Notes: generated by a model not told the origin, from the sequence alone. A stretch of DNA of 49,619 nt from Deltaproteobacteria bacterium (GCA_016219285.1 JACRNJ010000009.1:1-49619); one strand, 5' to 3'. Positions 31,421 to 40,223 are shown, counted from the first letter of the stretch. A program made the numbers and translations.

Positions 31421-31878
31421 TAACGGCATGGCGTCTTATTAAAGAAACTCACATAAAGGATGCATTTACAGGAGAAGGCGCTCGTCTTTACGGTGGCAGA
31501 TGGAATCATCGGGGGATTCCTGCTGTATATATAAGTGAGAGTCTCTCTCTGTCCATACTTGAGCAATTCGTACATCTTGGTTTTGAAGGAAAAGATATAA
31601 GGTTTGCTTATATACAGGTGCATATTCCTCAAAATGTAAGGATAGATAAAGTAAGAGCTCATGTTCTGCCGGCAGATTGGAGAAGCGAGCCAGCGCCTAA
31701 TTCAACAAAAGAGATGGGGTCAGGATGGCTAGAGGCTGCACGCTTTGCCGTGTTAAAGGTGCCGTCTGTAATTGTGCCTGTGGAATATAATTATGTTTTA
31801 AACCCCTCACATCCTGATTTTAAAGAAATTAAAATAAGCAAGTCGGAACCGTATTGCTTAGATCAGAGGATGTGGTAA
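31417..31878 (+). CDS. RES-domain toxin
   Basis: 153 residues. The RES pattern is visible: Arg in GGRWNHRGIPAVYIS (about 25-40), Glu in SESLSLSILEQFVHLG (about 41-56), and Ser in VPSVIVPVEYNYVLNP (about 116-131). Known RES toxins degrade NAD+ and stop growth until the Xre antitoxin restores control. It overlaps the antitoxin gene by four bases. It sits between sbcC and small unknown genes, so it looks like a module inserted into an existing gene row. Confidence 0.92.
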   Translation: MITAWRLIKETHIKDAFTGEGARLYGGRWNHRGIPAVYISESLSLSILEQFVHLGFEGKDIRFAYIQVHIPQNVRIDKVRAHVLPADWRSEPAPNSTKEMGSGWLEAARFAVLKVPSVIVPVEYNYVLNPSHPDFKEIKISKSEPYCLDQRMW

Positions 31879-32342
31879 ACAGCCCTTCATGGCTGAAGAT
31901 TAAGACAAAAAAATATGTTGTTCATATACAGCCTGTTAATAGGGGCAGGTACAAAGGAAACATGACATGGCACAAGGTCAAGATTAAATCGGAAAAGAAG
32001 ATAAATGTCGTCGGTGTTACTGGTGTTACAAACGATAATAACAGCATTTGTATATTATACATAGACAAGCCGGATTCTGTGTGGGGTATAGACGATGTGC
32101 TGTTTGATAATGTTTGTTACAGTGATGATGGCGACACGTGGGATACCCAGAAACATTACTTCGATGAGGACTTGTATAAGGATATCGCGAGTATCACAGG
32201 GTGTTGTGATATTGATAAAATCCTCGGCGGCGTTTGGGATCTGGGTCTGTCTCCATCTGATGTAAAATCCATAAAGGTAAGCAAAGACAAGATGGTGATT
32301 AAGACCGGCAAAGCATTGAAAACCGTAGCGCTGTCTGCGTAA
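31854..32342 (+). CDS. Unknown protein after the RES toxin, start uncertain
   Basis: The frame extends up to 162 residues from a TTG at 31854 inside the toxin gene; a GTG at 31872 or an ATG at 31962 (AAAGGAAAC before it) are alternatives. Beta-rich (VVHIQPVNRGRYKGN, KKINVVGVTGV), acidic centre (DDGDTWDTQKHYFDED), then GCCDIDKILGGVWDLGL. If the toxin pair was inserted here, the N-terminus of this gene could be lost. No family recognised. Confidence 0.5.
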   Translation: MLRSEDVVNSPSWLKIKTKKYVVHIQPVNRGRYKGNMTWHKVKIKSEKKINVVGVTGVTNDNNSICILYIDKPDSVWGIDDVLFDNVCYSDDGDTWDTQKHYFDEDLYKDIASITGCCDIDKILGGVWDLGLSPSDVKSIKVSKDKMVIKTGKALKTVALSA

Positions 32343-32364
32343 GAGAGTATAGCTGCGCTGTTTA

Positions 32365-32402
32365 CAAAAAAGCCCTGGGATTTATTCCTGGGGCTTTTTT
32401 GT
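32365..32402 (+). terminator. Terminator
   Basis: AAAAAGCCC-GGA pairs with TCC-GGGCTTTTTT. Confidence 0.75.
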
Positions 32403-32447
32403 TTTTTTTAAGAAGAATACTAAAAATAATAAAAGGAGGCTGAATCT

Positions 32448-32771
32448 ATGTTGACGCCATACAAATTTGTAAAATGGGATGTGCCGCCTTTAGAAACACT
32501 AATAGGGGACTATATTTCCTCGCTATTTGAAAAACGGCACAATCTTAACCAGTCTGAAAAGGATGTGGTTTTCCGGGAGCTGCAGAATAATTCTTACAGC
32601 AGGCGCGGTATCCCCAGAGGCGGATGGATGTTTCCGTTTATGGATGTCCTGAAAAGATTTTTGGTTAAGTTAAAGCATTGCGGGTGGCAAGAAGTATATG
32701 CGCCCAACAAAACAAGCATTCGCGCTTATTACAGGTCTGGTGTTTTGGAGGTAATTGAGCATAGAAGATAA
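32448..32771 (+). CDS. Unknown basic protein
   Basis: 107 residues; AAAGGAGG before the ATG. It has a helical beginning (LETLIGDYISSLFEKRH) and an Arg/Gly-rich turn (YSRRGIPRGGWMFPF) followed by VLKRFLVKLKHCGWQEVY. Family not recognised; it precedes the Ycf35-like gene by 51 bases. Confidence 0.5.
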   Translation: MLTPYKFVKWDVPPLETLIGDYISSLFEKRHNLNQSEKDVVFRELQNNSYSRRGIPRGGWMFPFMDVLKRFLVKLKHCGWQEVYAPNKTSIRAYYRSGVLEVIEHRR

Positions 32772-32822
32772 GCAGAAGAGTGTTATAAAGTTTTATAAAT
32801 ACAATTCAAAAAGGAGAAATAT

Positions 32823-33203
32823 ATGTCTCATATAGCATCATATGATACTCAAATAACCAATGTAGACCAGCCGCTTTTGCTGCAAGTGATGAATTACGCT
32901 GCCGGTCTTTTAGGCGGCAAGGTTACAGACAGAGTTTCTGAATACAATAACAGGGCGGACAAAAAGGTCCTTGCGGCCATCACGACCCCAAAATTAAAAA
33001 GCGGTATAGGGGTAGAGATAATAAACGGGAAGCTCATGTTTGTCGGCGACAATTACGGCAAGCAGGAGGAGTTTAACAGAGTCAAGAACAAGATACTTGA
33101 CACCTACTACGGCAGCGCCCTGGCGAAAACCCTGCCCTCTATGGGGTTTAAGGTCGCAGTAAAGGACACAGGTCAGGTTGTTACAATAGAGGCATCAAGA
33201 TAG
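32823..33203 (+). CDS. Ycf35/DUF1257-like protein
   Basis: 126 residues. MSHIASYDTQITNVD at the start, the centre GIGVEIINGKLMFVGDNYGK and the end FKVAVKDTGQVVTIEA match the DUF1257/Ycf35 shape. In many bacteria and plastids this family sits next to DUF2997 and a Ycf46-type AAA ATPase, as here. Its activity is unknown. Ribosome site AAAGGAG. Confidence 0.65.
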   Translation: MSHIASYDTQITNVDQPLLLQVMNYAAGLLGGKVTDRVSEYNNRADKKVLAAITTPKLKSGIGVEIINGKLMFVGDNYGKQEEFNRVKNKILDTYYGSALAKTLPSMGFKVAVKDTGQVVTIEASR

Positions 33204-33230
33204 ATAAAAATAATAAAAAGGGGGCGCAAA

Positions 33231-33443
33231 ATGACAAAACCAAAAATATTGATTGAGATAGACAAGGGTATGTTGGCCTCTGTCACCTCAACCTGTGATG
33301 CGGTCATCTATATAATAGACCGTGATGTTAGAGACAATGCAGAGCGCGCAGATGACGTTGATATTTATCAATCAGGCCGCATAGTTGATGAGGAAGAGTT
33401 CATAAAAATAATGGGGAAGGCTATGAAGGAGGCCCGAAGATGA
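33231..33443 (+). CDS. Small acidic unknown protein of the Ycf-like block
   Basis: 70 residues; AAAAGGGGG upstream. KILIEIDKGMLASVTSTCDA at the N-terminus, then an acidic helix (RADDVDIYQSGRIVDEEEF). It overlaps the next gene by four bases, so it belongs to the same operon. No family recognised. Confidence 0.5.
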   Translation: MTKPKILIEIDKGMLASVTSTCDAVIYIIDRDVRDNAERADDVDIYQSGRIVDEEEFIKIMGKAMKEARR

Positions 33444-33646
33444 AAAGGATTATTTTTACTATAAAAGACGGCAAAATAAATACCAGTCTGAATGGGTTTC
33501 ATGGGAGCGACTGTATTGTTGAGGCGCAGAGGATTATAGAAGCCCTCAGCAAGGCAGGAATTGCCCTTGATTGTAAAGAACTGGTACGAAAGGACAACTA
33601 TGAAAAAGAGACAGTCAAGGCTTGTGAAAAAGACACAACAAACTGA
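33440..33646 (+). CDS. DUF2997-like small protein
   Basis: 68 residues. MKRIIFTIKDGKINTSLNGF followed by CIVEAQRIIEAL matches the beta-beta-beta-alpha layout of DUF2997, where the strands read like MKxIxIxIxxDGxVxxxVxG. This family is a steady neighbour of DUF1257 and the AAA ATPase. It overlaps the genes before and after. Confidence 0.6.
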   Translation: MKRIIFTIKDGKINTSLNGFHGSDCIVEAQRIIEALSKAGIALDCKELVRKDNYEKETVKACEKDTTN

Positions 33647-33791
33647 ATTTATTGAGGTCTTTGTGTCAAACCAAAATATACTTGTTAAGGCGCACACCCC
33701 TCATGGAGGCGAATTCCTTGAGAAATTAAAAAACAGACTTAAAAACTGCGGGATTCAGGTTTCTCCGCAGTTTGAAAGTCTGTGCGGATAA
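33600..33791 (+). CDS. Small unknown protein overlapping the DUF2997-like gene
   Basis: 63 residues from the ATG at 33600 (AAAGGAC before it). Basic start KKRQSRLVKKTQQTEF, then IEVFVSNQNILVKAHTPHGG and a helix (EFLEKLKNRLKNCGI). Possibly also a small alpha/beta partner of the ATPase. Overlaps the preceding gene by 47 bases. Confidence 0.45.
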   Translation: MKKRQSRLVKKTQQTEFIEVFVSNQNILVKAHTPHGGEFLEKLKNRLKNCGIQVSPQFESLCG

Positions 33792-33805
33792 TAGGAGGAT
33801 AAAAA

Positions 33806-35346
33806 ATGCAAAAACCGGAATGCATAGAAAGGTTTAAAGACATGTATGAGGCGTCCATAGCCCATACGTTTCTCTTCCACGGGGCTACGTATGATTATGT
33901 GGAAGAGTTTAATACATTAAAACCATATCTCTCCTCTTTGCTAACGGCTGCGGGCAAAGAGGTTGTTTATTATAACAGGTCGGAAGGCATAACATTCTGC
34001 ACTGAAAAGGGACGCCAGTTGTTTATGAGCGCAGTTGCTCCCAGCGCTGTCGCATTTCCAGGCATGAGCGGGACTCAGTCCCCTCTGCCCAAGGAGCCTG
34101 TGGCTGCCCTGGAACTTCTTGAGGCGGCGCTCAAGAAGAACCCAAAAGAGGCTGCCCCTGATGATGCGGTTTTCAGGGGGTTCAGTGTCGTTATTGAATA
34201 TGCCGATACTATATTTCCTCCGGGGGACAGTCTCGGCGGAGAGGATAGAACAGCCCTTGTTACGATTCTCAGGTGGGCCAAAGATCCTGTCATAGCCGGC
34301 CTGGGCAATATGGTAATCATGGTGGCATCGGCAAAGAACAGGGTTTCGGCGCCCATTCTGGAGGCCAGCTCCAGAATAGAGCCTATAGCCGTTTCACTGC
34401 CTTCCAGACAGGACAGAGAGAAATTCCTGAAGGCCGCCAAAGGCAAGTATAGCTACAAACTGGAAAAAGGATTTTCAGACGGCGAGTTTGCCAATCTTAC
34501 TGCAGGGCTCGGCAGGATACATGTTGTGGATATTATCATGAGGGCCAAAAAGGACGGGGCTCCTATAGACAAAGACCTTATCAAGAGAAGGAAAGATGAG
34601 ATAGTCTTGTCTGAATACGGCAATGTCCTGCAGATAAGGACTCCTGAGTGGGGGTATGAGGCTATAGGCGGGATGGAATATCTTAAAGACTTTATGCGGA
34701 AGTCAGTTATAAAACCCCTTATGGATGGCAATTCAAAAAGAACTCCTTTGGGGATATTGATGTGCGGGCGCCTGGCACAGGGAAGACTGCTCTGGCAGAA
34801 GCGACTGCAAAAGAGGCCTCTGTAAACTTTGTCATCCTCAATATGGCGCGCATTTTTGACAAATACGTGGGGGCCACAGAAAGAAACCTTGAAAGGGCGT
34901 TTGAGGCCATTGAGTCTTTGCACCCCACTATTTGCCTTTTAGATGAAATTGACCAAGCCATGTCCAGAGGAGGCGGCGGAGACTCCGGGGTGTCAAGCAG
35001 GGTCTTTAAAAGGTTTCTTGAATTCTCATCAGATACTACCCATAGGGGAAAGGTCGTTTTTCTGGGCGCTACGAACAGGCCCGACACTATTGACCCGGCC
35101 ATGAAAAGGTTCGGGCGGTTTGATAAAAAGATAGCCTTTATGCCGCCTGCGCCGGAAGAACGGGCTATGATTCTAAAGGCCGTTGCCGAAAACAAACTTG
35201 GCATAGAATCAAGGCTTTCAGATGAGGATTATAAAGAGGCGGCCCGTCTGACGGATAAATGGGTCGGGTCTGACCTTGAGGGGGCTATTATAAAAGCGTA
35301 TGAAGCGGCAGAGGATAACGGGAGAGTGCGACTTGAAGTTGAATAA
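33806..35346 (+). CDS. Ycf46-like AAA+ ATPase, frameshifted in the Walker A region
   Basis: The first frame (33806-34825) carries the N-terminal ~310 residues: SIAHTFLFHGATYDYVEEF, then FRGFSVVIEYADTIFPPGD and GNMVIMVASAKNRVS, the degenerate first half of Ycf46-type proteins. It loses frame in the P-loop. Adding one G to the run at 34766-34768 yields LMCGAPGTGKTALAEATAKE, and the second frame (34762-35346) gives Walker B TICLLDEIDQAM, sensor 1 VVFLGATNRPD and Arg fingers KRFGRFDKK. AGGAGGA precedes the start. Likely the motor of the Ycf35/DUF2997 set. C-terminal coding continues past a TAA at 35344 and a group II intron. Confidence 0.75.
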
Positions 35347-37846
35347 ATGATTGTTTCTAAAGGAAAAATTCCTTTAATGAAGCCCACTGTTTTCCCAGTG
35401 CGAACCTATCCATACAGGCGTTTACAGTAATGAATTCGTCTGAAGCTATGGAGACAAAGTAGCTTAATCTGCAAGCACAAATGCAGAAAAGACGCTGGTT
35501 AGAATGACATGGTTAACATATGTAAACTGCTGATAAACACCGTTATATCCGAAAAGCCAAATGTGCTGACAGGCTTTAGCCAAAAGGCAAATAGTCAGAT
35601 ATTGTCTTTCTCCCTGACAATACGGAAATAAAAGACTATCGGTGAATAGGCAGAACCTAACTCATTCATATCATTTATTCAGAACAAGGTAAGCCCTTAT
35701 TTACGCCTCAAAAGGCAGGCAGACCGCAAGGAATGCTGTTGTAAATGAGGGTATAGGAAATCGGAAAAAGCAAAGGCCGTCCTGTAATAAGACGGATAGG
35801 GATTGAAATATTATCCTGCCCGAAAGGGAGCAGACTTCCGATAGGTCTGTAATAACGAGATAACTTAAAGAACCCTTAAAGGAGGGAAAGCAAATGAAAG
35901 CAGAAGTTTTAAATTCAGCTTGTGCACCCTCCAATAGAGAGGCTGCATGGCACAGTATCAACTGGGCAAAATGCAGCCAAAATGTTAAAGGGCTGCAAGT
36001 GCGTATCGTTAAGGCTACGAAAGAAGGCCGCTGGAATAAGGTGAAAGCCTTACAAAGGCTGCTGACTCACTCTTTCTCAGCAAAAGCAACCGCTGTCAGA
36101 AAGGTGTGCGATAACAAAGGCAGTAAAACTTCTGGAGTTGATAAACAAACATGCTCAACGCCGGAAGACAAATCCAAAGCAGTAATTGAACTCAAAATCA
36201 AAGGATATAAACCAATGCCTTTGAAAAGAGTATATATCCCAAAAGCAAATGGTAAGAAGAGACCTTTAAGCATACCTACCCTAAAAGATAGGGCAATGCA
36301 GGCTCTCTACCAGTTAGCCCTTGACCCAATTTCAGAGACATTAGCTGACAAAAACTCATATGGCTTCCGCAAGGAAAGGGCAGTAAGCGACGCTATAGAA
36401 CAATGCTTTATTGCTCTCTCCCAAAAGAACCAAGCAAAATGGGTTTTAGAAGGTGATATCAAAGGATGTTTTGATAATATATCACACAAGTGGTTATTGC
36501 AGAACATACCTATTGACAAGAAAGTTCTGAATAAATGGTTAAAGGCGGGATATATAGAGAAATCAAGGCTATTCCCAACAGAAGATGGAACGCCTCAAGG
36601 TGGAATTATCTCGCCTACACTGGCTAACATGACTCTGGATGGGCTTGAAAGGAAACTAAAGATATTTAAAGATAAGAAAGTAAATCTCACCCGATATGCA
36701 GATGATTTTATAATTACAGGAGCAACAAAAGAAATCCTTGAAGAAATCCAGAAAGTGGTAGAACTACACTTACAGGAAAGAGGATTATCTTTAAGTCCTG
36801 AAAAGACTAAAATCACTCATATCACAGACGGTTTTGATTTTTTAGGTCAAAATGTAAGGAAATATGGAGATAAACTTCTAATTAAACCTGCTAAAGAAAA
36901 TTTTAGCAATGTCTATAAGAAGATTAAATCTGTCATCTCCAACCACAAGACCTCAAAGCAAGAAGTCCTTATTATGGAATTAAATCCCATAATAAGAGGA
37001 TGGGCTGACTTTCACAGACATATAATATCTAAAGAATCCTACTCTAAATTAAATGCCTGGATTTGGAAAGCCCTATGGCAATGGTCAAGGCGCAGACATC
37101 CAAACAAACCTATCAAATGGATAAAAGAGAAATACTTTTTGAAAATTGATAACAGAAATTGGGTGTTCGGATGTGAAGTTAAAGAAGATAATGAGATAAG
37201 GATTTACAAACTTATCAATGCTTCTGATACAAAGATAAAACGACACATCAAGATAAAATCAGATGTAAATCCCTATGACATGGATTGGGAACTTTATCTG
37301 GAAGAAAGATATTCAAAAAAGATAAAGACTGACCCTGATATAGGGGATAGAGTTAAAAGTCTTTTGATAAGGCAAAAGGGGATATGCCCTGAATGCAAGC
37401 AAAAGATAATTACCAGAGAGGATGAGCGAAATATTCATCATAAAACATTTCGTATCCTTGGCGGTAAAGATACTCTGGATAATCTGGTTTTACTGCATGG
37501 AAATTGCCATAGAAAACTGCATAGTAATTATCAAAATCGTAATCGGTCAGCGAAAGTTGGCTAATACAGGCTTGAGCCGTGTGAGGGGAAACTCTCAAGC
37601 ACGGTTCTTAGGGGAGGGGGGAGTAGTAATACTTCTTCCTTACCCGACAACTATATTGCTGCGGAAGACCTTATATACGCCTCAACTGCACTTAAGCCCG
37701 ATTTCTCTACTACGGAATATTACACGCTTCTTGCCCTGAAAGAGGTTAACGACTTAAGCCTGCTTCCGCCTCAGTATCGCAAGATGAGCCAGGGGAAAAT
37801 AGATGAGAGGATAGAGGAGCTGAGGCCTGTGTCAAGAAAGCTATAA
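35347..37846 (+). CDS. Short coding region split by the group II intron (likely ATPase C-terminus)
   Basis: Upstream of the intron, 35347-35397 reads [17 protein letters not shown]; after it, 37649-37846 reads [20 protein letters not shown] to VSRKL and TAA. The phase is preserved exactly across the intron. The second part ([21 protein letters not shown]) resembles the C-terminal helix of the AAA+ protein just upstream, but a TAA at 35344-35346 separates them. So this is either an 82-residue protein with its own ATG, or the ATPase end cut off by a nonsense change. Confidence 0.55.
35894..37564 (+). CDS. ltrA: Group II intron reverse transcriptase/maturase with HNH endonuclease
   Basis: 556 residues. 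RT domain with YADD in [18 protein letters not shown] (about 270-287), [20 protein letters not shown] (RT block 2-like), and [17 protein letters not shown]. Domain X (maturase) spans about 340-420. The C-terminal HNH endonuclease, CPECKQKI...NIHHKTF...[15 protein letters not shown], is complete. It helps the intron splice and drives retrohoming. GGAGGG precedes the ATG, so it is probably translated from the unspliced RNA. Confidence 0.95.
   Translation: MKAEVLNSACAPSNREAAWHSINWAKCSQNVKGLQVRIVKATKEGRWNKVKALQRLLTHSFSAKATAVRKVCDNKGSKTSGVDKQTCSTPEDKSKAVIELKIKGYKPMPLKRVYIPKANGKKRPLSIPTLKDRAMQALYQLALDPISETLADKNSYGFRKERAVSDAIEQCFIALSQKNQAKWVLEGDIKGCFDNISHKWLLQNIPIDKKVLNKWLKAGYIEKSRLFPTEDGTPQGGIISPTLANMTLDGLERKLKIFKDKKVNLTRYADDFIITGATKEILEEIQKVVELHLQERGLSLSPEKTKITHITDGFDFLGQNVRKYGDKLLIKPAKENFSNVYKKIKSVISNHKTSKQEVLIMELNPIIRGWADFHRHIISKESYSKLNAWIWKALWQWSRRRHPNKPIKWIKEKYFLKIDNRNWVFGCEVKEDNEIRIYKLINASDTKIKRHIKIKSDVNPYDMDWELYLEERYSKKIKTDPDIGDRVKSLLIRQKGICPECKQKIITREDERNIHHKTFRILGGKDTLDNLVLLHGNCHRKLHSNYQNRNRSAKVG
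37574..37607 (+). ncRNA. Domain V of the group II intron
   Basis: GAGCCGTG and GGAAAC loop, then CACGGTTC: a 34-base hairpin with the catalytic AGC-type triad at its base, as in group II ribozymes. Confidence 0.85.
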
Positions 37847-37871
37847 AAGCAGGAGTTATGCTGTTAATCAG

Positions 37872-37906
37872 AAAAGGCCGGACATATTATGCCCGGCCTT
37901 TTTTAT
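37872..37906 (+). terminator. Terminator after the intron-split gene
   Basis: AAAAGGCCGG (37873-37882) pairs with CCGGCCTTTT (37893-37902), followed by TT. It is nearly the same hairpin as that after radC. Confidence 0.8.
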
Positions 37907-37954
37907 TTTGAGACAGGAGGAATTTTTTATGCCGGTAAAAACAATAACGACTGA

Positions 37955-38013
37955 GCTAACCCGTGCGAATGAAGCGGAGCGTAATGAGCATCGGTGTTAA
38001 GCGATTTGTTAGC
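37955..38013 (-). other. attC-like recombination site (59 bp)
   Basis: GCTAAC (37955-37960) and GTTAGC (38008-38013) form inverted outer boxes 59 bases apart end to end. Between them on the minus strand lies AAATCGCTTAACACCG, resembling the L side of an attC, and a matching region before the other box. Another GCTAAC is at 40002-40007, at the far side of the cassette. Length and symmetry are those of a 59-base element; the inner boxes are only partly recognisable. Confidence 0.5.
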
Positions 38014-38017
38014 TGAT

Positions 38018-38488
38018 TTATTTGTTTTCTGAATAACACAAGGTTGGGTTGGAAGGAAGCACTGGCGTATTATCAAATAGGGTATTTTGAGACTGTTGTA
38101 ATCTCTTTTTTGCCGCTTCAAAATAATCTCTTTCTATTTCTATGCCTATAAATCGCCTATTCATTTTTAAAGCGGCAACTCCAGTAGAGCCAACCCCCAT
38201 AAATGGGTCTAAAACAATATCTCCTTCCTTTGATGCTATTTTAATTAAATGTTTTAAAAGTTTTACTGGTTTCTGAGTTGGATGTTTTGGATTATCAAGT
38301 CGCTCAGGTCCCATACAAATTGAGCTTTCAAAAAAATTGTGCATATCGCTTTGTTTGCCAAAATTCCATGTATGTCCTTTATTCCACATGCACACTATCA
38401 TCTCACAGCTATTCAGAAAGCCAGCCTTCCTAAATTTAGGAACAGGATTTGTTTTGTGCCAAACCATAAATTGAGTTTTAACTTTCAA
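38018..38488 (-). CDS. DNA methyltransferase, C-terminal part only
   Basis: 156 residues. It holds the SAM-binding motif DPFMGVGSTGVAAL (about 93-106) then FIGIEIERDYFEAAKKRL, and HPTQKPVKLLKHL before it, all typical of beta-class N4-cytosine/N6-adenine methyltransferases. The catalytic DPPY-type motif, which comes first in this class, is missing, so the gene lacks roughly half its normal length. Its start lies inside the end of the HNH gene. If no other copy exists, host protection from the restriction enzyme next to it must come from elsewhere. Confidence 0.75.
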   Translation of the reverse strand: MKVKTQFMVWHKTNPVPKFRKAGFLNSCEMIVCMWNKGHTWNFGKQSDMHNFFESSICMGPERLDNPKHPTQKPVKLLKHLIKIASKEGDIVLDPFMGVGSTGVAALKMNRRFIGIEIERDYFEAAKKRLQQSQNTLFDNTPVLPSNPTLCYSENK

Positions 38489-39113
38489 TGAAAATATTAT
38501 TGCGATGATATTCTATGTAATTAATCCTTCCAATAATCGGCAATTGATTATATTTCTTACCTTCTTCTAAACCAATTTTTTTGATATTTGTTTCAGATAA
38601 AGTTTTTGAAATATATAGTTCTTTATTGTTTTCAAAGGTTATCAACCCTTTATCAAAAAGTTTATCAATTGTAGGACTAAAAACAAACCCATTCAAAACA
38701 TCTAATCTTTCGTTATTATTGCATACTGCCCAAGGTTTTATGTGACTTGCAACTAATATTCTTATGTCATCAATACCTGTTATTGGACAGAACTTTAAAT
38801 ATTTTAAAAGTTTTTTCCTGAATTTTTCTTGACCAATTCTAATGCTTGCTTGAATACTTTTTGTCGTCTCTCCAATTTCTTCTTTTAGAGCCAATTTATT
38901 TTCATCATAATCAATAAGCGAAATAACACCTTCATCAAGCATTTTAAAAGACTTTCCTATGTCTCTATATAGAACACCTCTTACACCTGCTTTCCAATCT
39001 TTTTGTCGTTTAATATTTGGATAATATTTTTCAAGCTGATTATAAATAATATTCCAAACAGCAATACCTCCATTATCTTCTAAAACTTTTTTTATTGCTT
39101 CAACTTTTGTCAT
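38478..39113 (-). CDS. HNH endonuclease-like protein
   Basis: 211 residues. The N-terminal ~70 residues are a helical module (VEAIKKVLEDNGGIAVW). The C-terminal part shows the HNH_2-type pattern: CPITGIDDIRILVASHIKPW (about 110-129), then NGFVFSPTIDKLFDKGLI. Such proteins are found as type II or type IV restriction components. It sits between the TdeIII-like enzyme and the methyltransferase end, four bases from the former and overlapping the latter by 11. Confidence 0.75.
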   Translation of the reverse strand: MTKVEAIKKVLEDNGGIAVWNIIYNQLEKYYPNIKRQKDWKAGVRGVLYRDIGKSFKMLDEGVISLIDYDENKLALKEEIGETTKSIQASIRIGQEKFRKKLLKYLKFCPITGIDDIRILVASHIKPWAVCNNNERLDVLNGFVFSPTIDKLFDKGLITFENNKELYISKTLSETNIKKIGLEEGKKYNQLPIIGRINYIEYHRNNIFIES

Positions 39114-39117
39114 CAGT

Positions 39118-39963
39118 CTACGCCACCATTTTTAGTTGTTCATTTAAACTTTTGTAAAGAGCCATTTCATGTAAGTCTTTTCTAAATTCCAATGAAAAAA
39201 GCGTTCTTCTATATTCGTCCAAAACAATACCATAGCCTTTATCACTACAACAGACAAAGTTCCAAAAATCTCTACCTATAAGCAATTCTCTTGGTGAAAA
39301 AAATTGCAAAACCCTTGTTTGCTTCCACTCTTTTCCCTCGCCAAAACGATTATAGGCTGTCGCAAAATAACATCTAATATCTGCGTTCTCACCCAGTGTA
39401 TTGGCTAAAATAGCATACTGCTCAAAAATAGCTTCTTTTTCAGAGCGTGCCTTCTTATTGTCCAAATCACCGCCAATTTTTAGTTCAATTAAATAATGCC
39501 TCTTTGTTTCCTTATCAATTAAATAGTAATCACTTACATGAGTTTTAACTGATGCCCCAGTGGATTTGTCAGACTCTAAAAGTTTTTTATAATGCAAAAC
39601 ATCTGGTCTTAATGGATTGTTGCTATTTTTATATGCCTCCAGCAACTCAGCTATTACTCTTGTTTGTTCGGGATAAAGCGGGCCTTCAACATTTCTATGT
39701 ACTTCGTAAAACAACTCCGCAATGTTTATTGCCATGCCTTCAAGCATATTGCCAAGCGAACTATCCAATGACCTGACAAGAGCCGTATAATATTGTATCT
39801 CCTCACCCAAGGCAGCAATAAAAATATTATGTATTTTCATGTTTATAGTGCCATCAGGGTCATCAACTTCACCCACATGGCGAGATTCAAACCCTTCGGT
39901 ATATGCCTTAATTGAGCCTTTGATAATTTGCCTGATGGATTGTTCCGTATCTACTTCCCGCAT
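39118..39963 (-). CDS. TdeIII/MjaII-like type II restriction endonuclease
   Basis: 281 residues. The catalytic strand is DYYLIDKETKRHYLIELKIGG (about 147-167), with the D...ExK of PD-(D/E)xK nucleases; PLRPDVLHYKKLLE precedes it. Overall sequence resembles the TdeIII family, whose members cut GGNCC; the recognition here is inferred only. CTGGAGAC precedes the ATG at 39963. The gene begins just inside the right limit of the cassette. The full-length enzyme without a full-length methyltransferase is unusual. Confidence 0.65.
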   Translation of the reverse strand: MREVDTEQSIRQIIKGSIKAYTEGFESRHVGEVDDPDGTINMKIHNIFIAALGEEIQYYTALVRSLDSSLGNMLEGMAINIAELFYEVHRNVEGPLYPEQTRVIAELLEAYKNSNNPLRPDVLHYKKLLESDKSTGASVKTHVSDYYLIDKETKRHYLIELKIGGDLDNKKARSEKEAIFEQYAILANTLGENADIRCYFATAYNRFGEGKEWKQTRVLQFFSPRELLIGRDFWNFVCCSDKGYGIVLDEYRRTLFSLEFRKDLHEMALYKSLNEQLKMVA

Positions 39964-40223
39964 ATTGTCTCCAGTATCGCATATTTTTTCATATTTTACC
40001 AGCTAACAAGTTGACATGCAGTAAATGCAACAACGACCTGACAAAACAGGACAGCGTTATAAGGAAATATTTCAAGAGAGGGTTTTATGACCCTAACGGA
40101 TTTTTTAGCGAGACATCTTCCCTTGGAATAGAAGCCGATATGTGCGCACAGTGCGGCAAAGTTGTCTTTGAGCCATAATTGTTAAAAGGTTCTCTTTGAG
40201 AGATTACAATAAGCAGAAATGTT

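Larger units (their letters stand above)
35398..37648 (+). mobile_element. Group II intron
   Basis: The 5' end is GTGCG (35398-35402), the group II consensus. The 3' end has a clear domain V (37574-37607), then a G-rich/C-rich domain VI with a bulged A, ending GAC at 37646-37648. Domain IV holds the maturase gene. The 0.5 kb before that gene (35403-35893) is the structured RNA of domains I-III, with no protein gene. Length 2251. Removing it joins the flanking coding exactly in phase, so splicing should restore a reading frame. Confidence 0.85.
37961..40015 (-). mobile_element. Putative integron gene cassette carrying a type II restriction-modification block
   Basis: The DNA between the two pieces of the zinc-ribbon gene holds three minus-strand genes (restriction enzyme, HNH nuclease, methyltransferase end) followed by the 59-bp attC-like site, the standard layout of a gene cassette. 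Its removal repairs the host gene frame. Base composition is more A/T-rich than the neighbours, which suggests separate ancestry. No integron integrase is in the window. Confidence 0.5.
37929..40178 (+). pseudogene. Zinc-ribbon gene split by a restriction-modification cassette
   Basis: AGGAGG precedes an ATG at 37929 that reads MPVKTITTEL. The frame is lost at the inserted block, and resumes at about 40014 with CSKCNNDLTKQDSVIRKYF, then MCAQCGKVVFEP and TAA at 40176-40178. Joining GAGCTA with ACATGCAG restores MPVKTITTELTCSKC in one frame. The reconstructed product (about 65 residues) is a four-cysteine zinc ribbon. The interruption (about 37961-40015) is some 2 kb and is flanked by GCTAAC sequences. 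Confidence 0.65.

Noticed and set aside
35344-35346. Recoding of TAA as a sense codon
   Set aside because: TAA ends many complete genes here, for example ssb, radical SAM neighbours and the intron-split gene, so a general reassignment is not supported.
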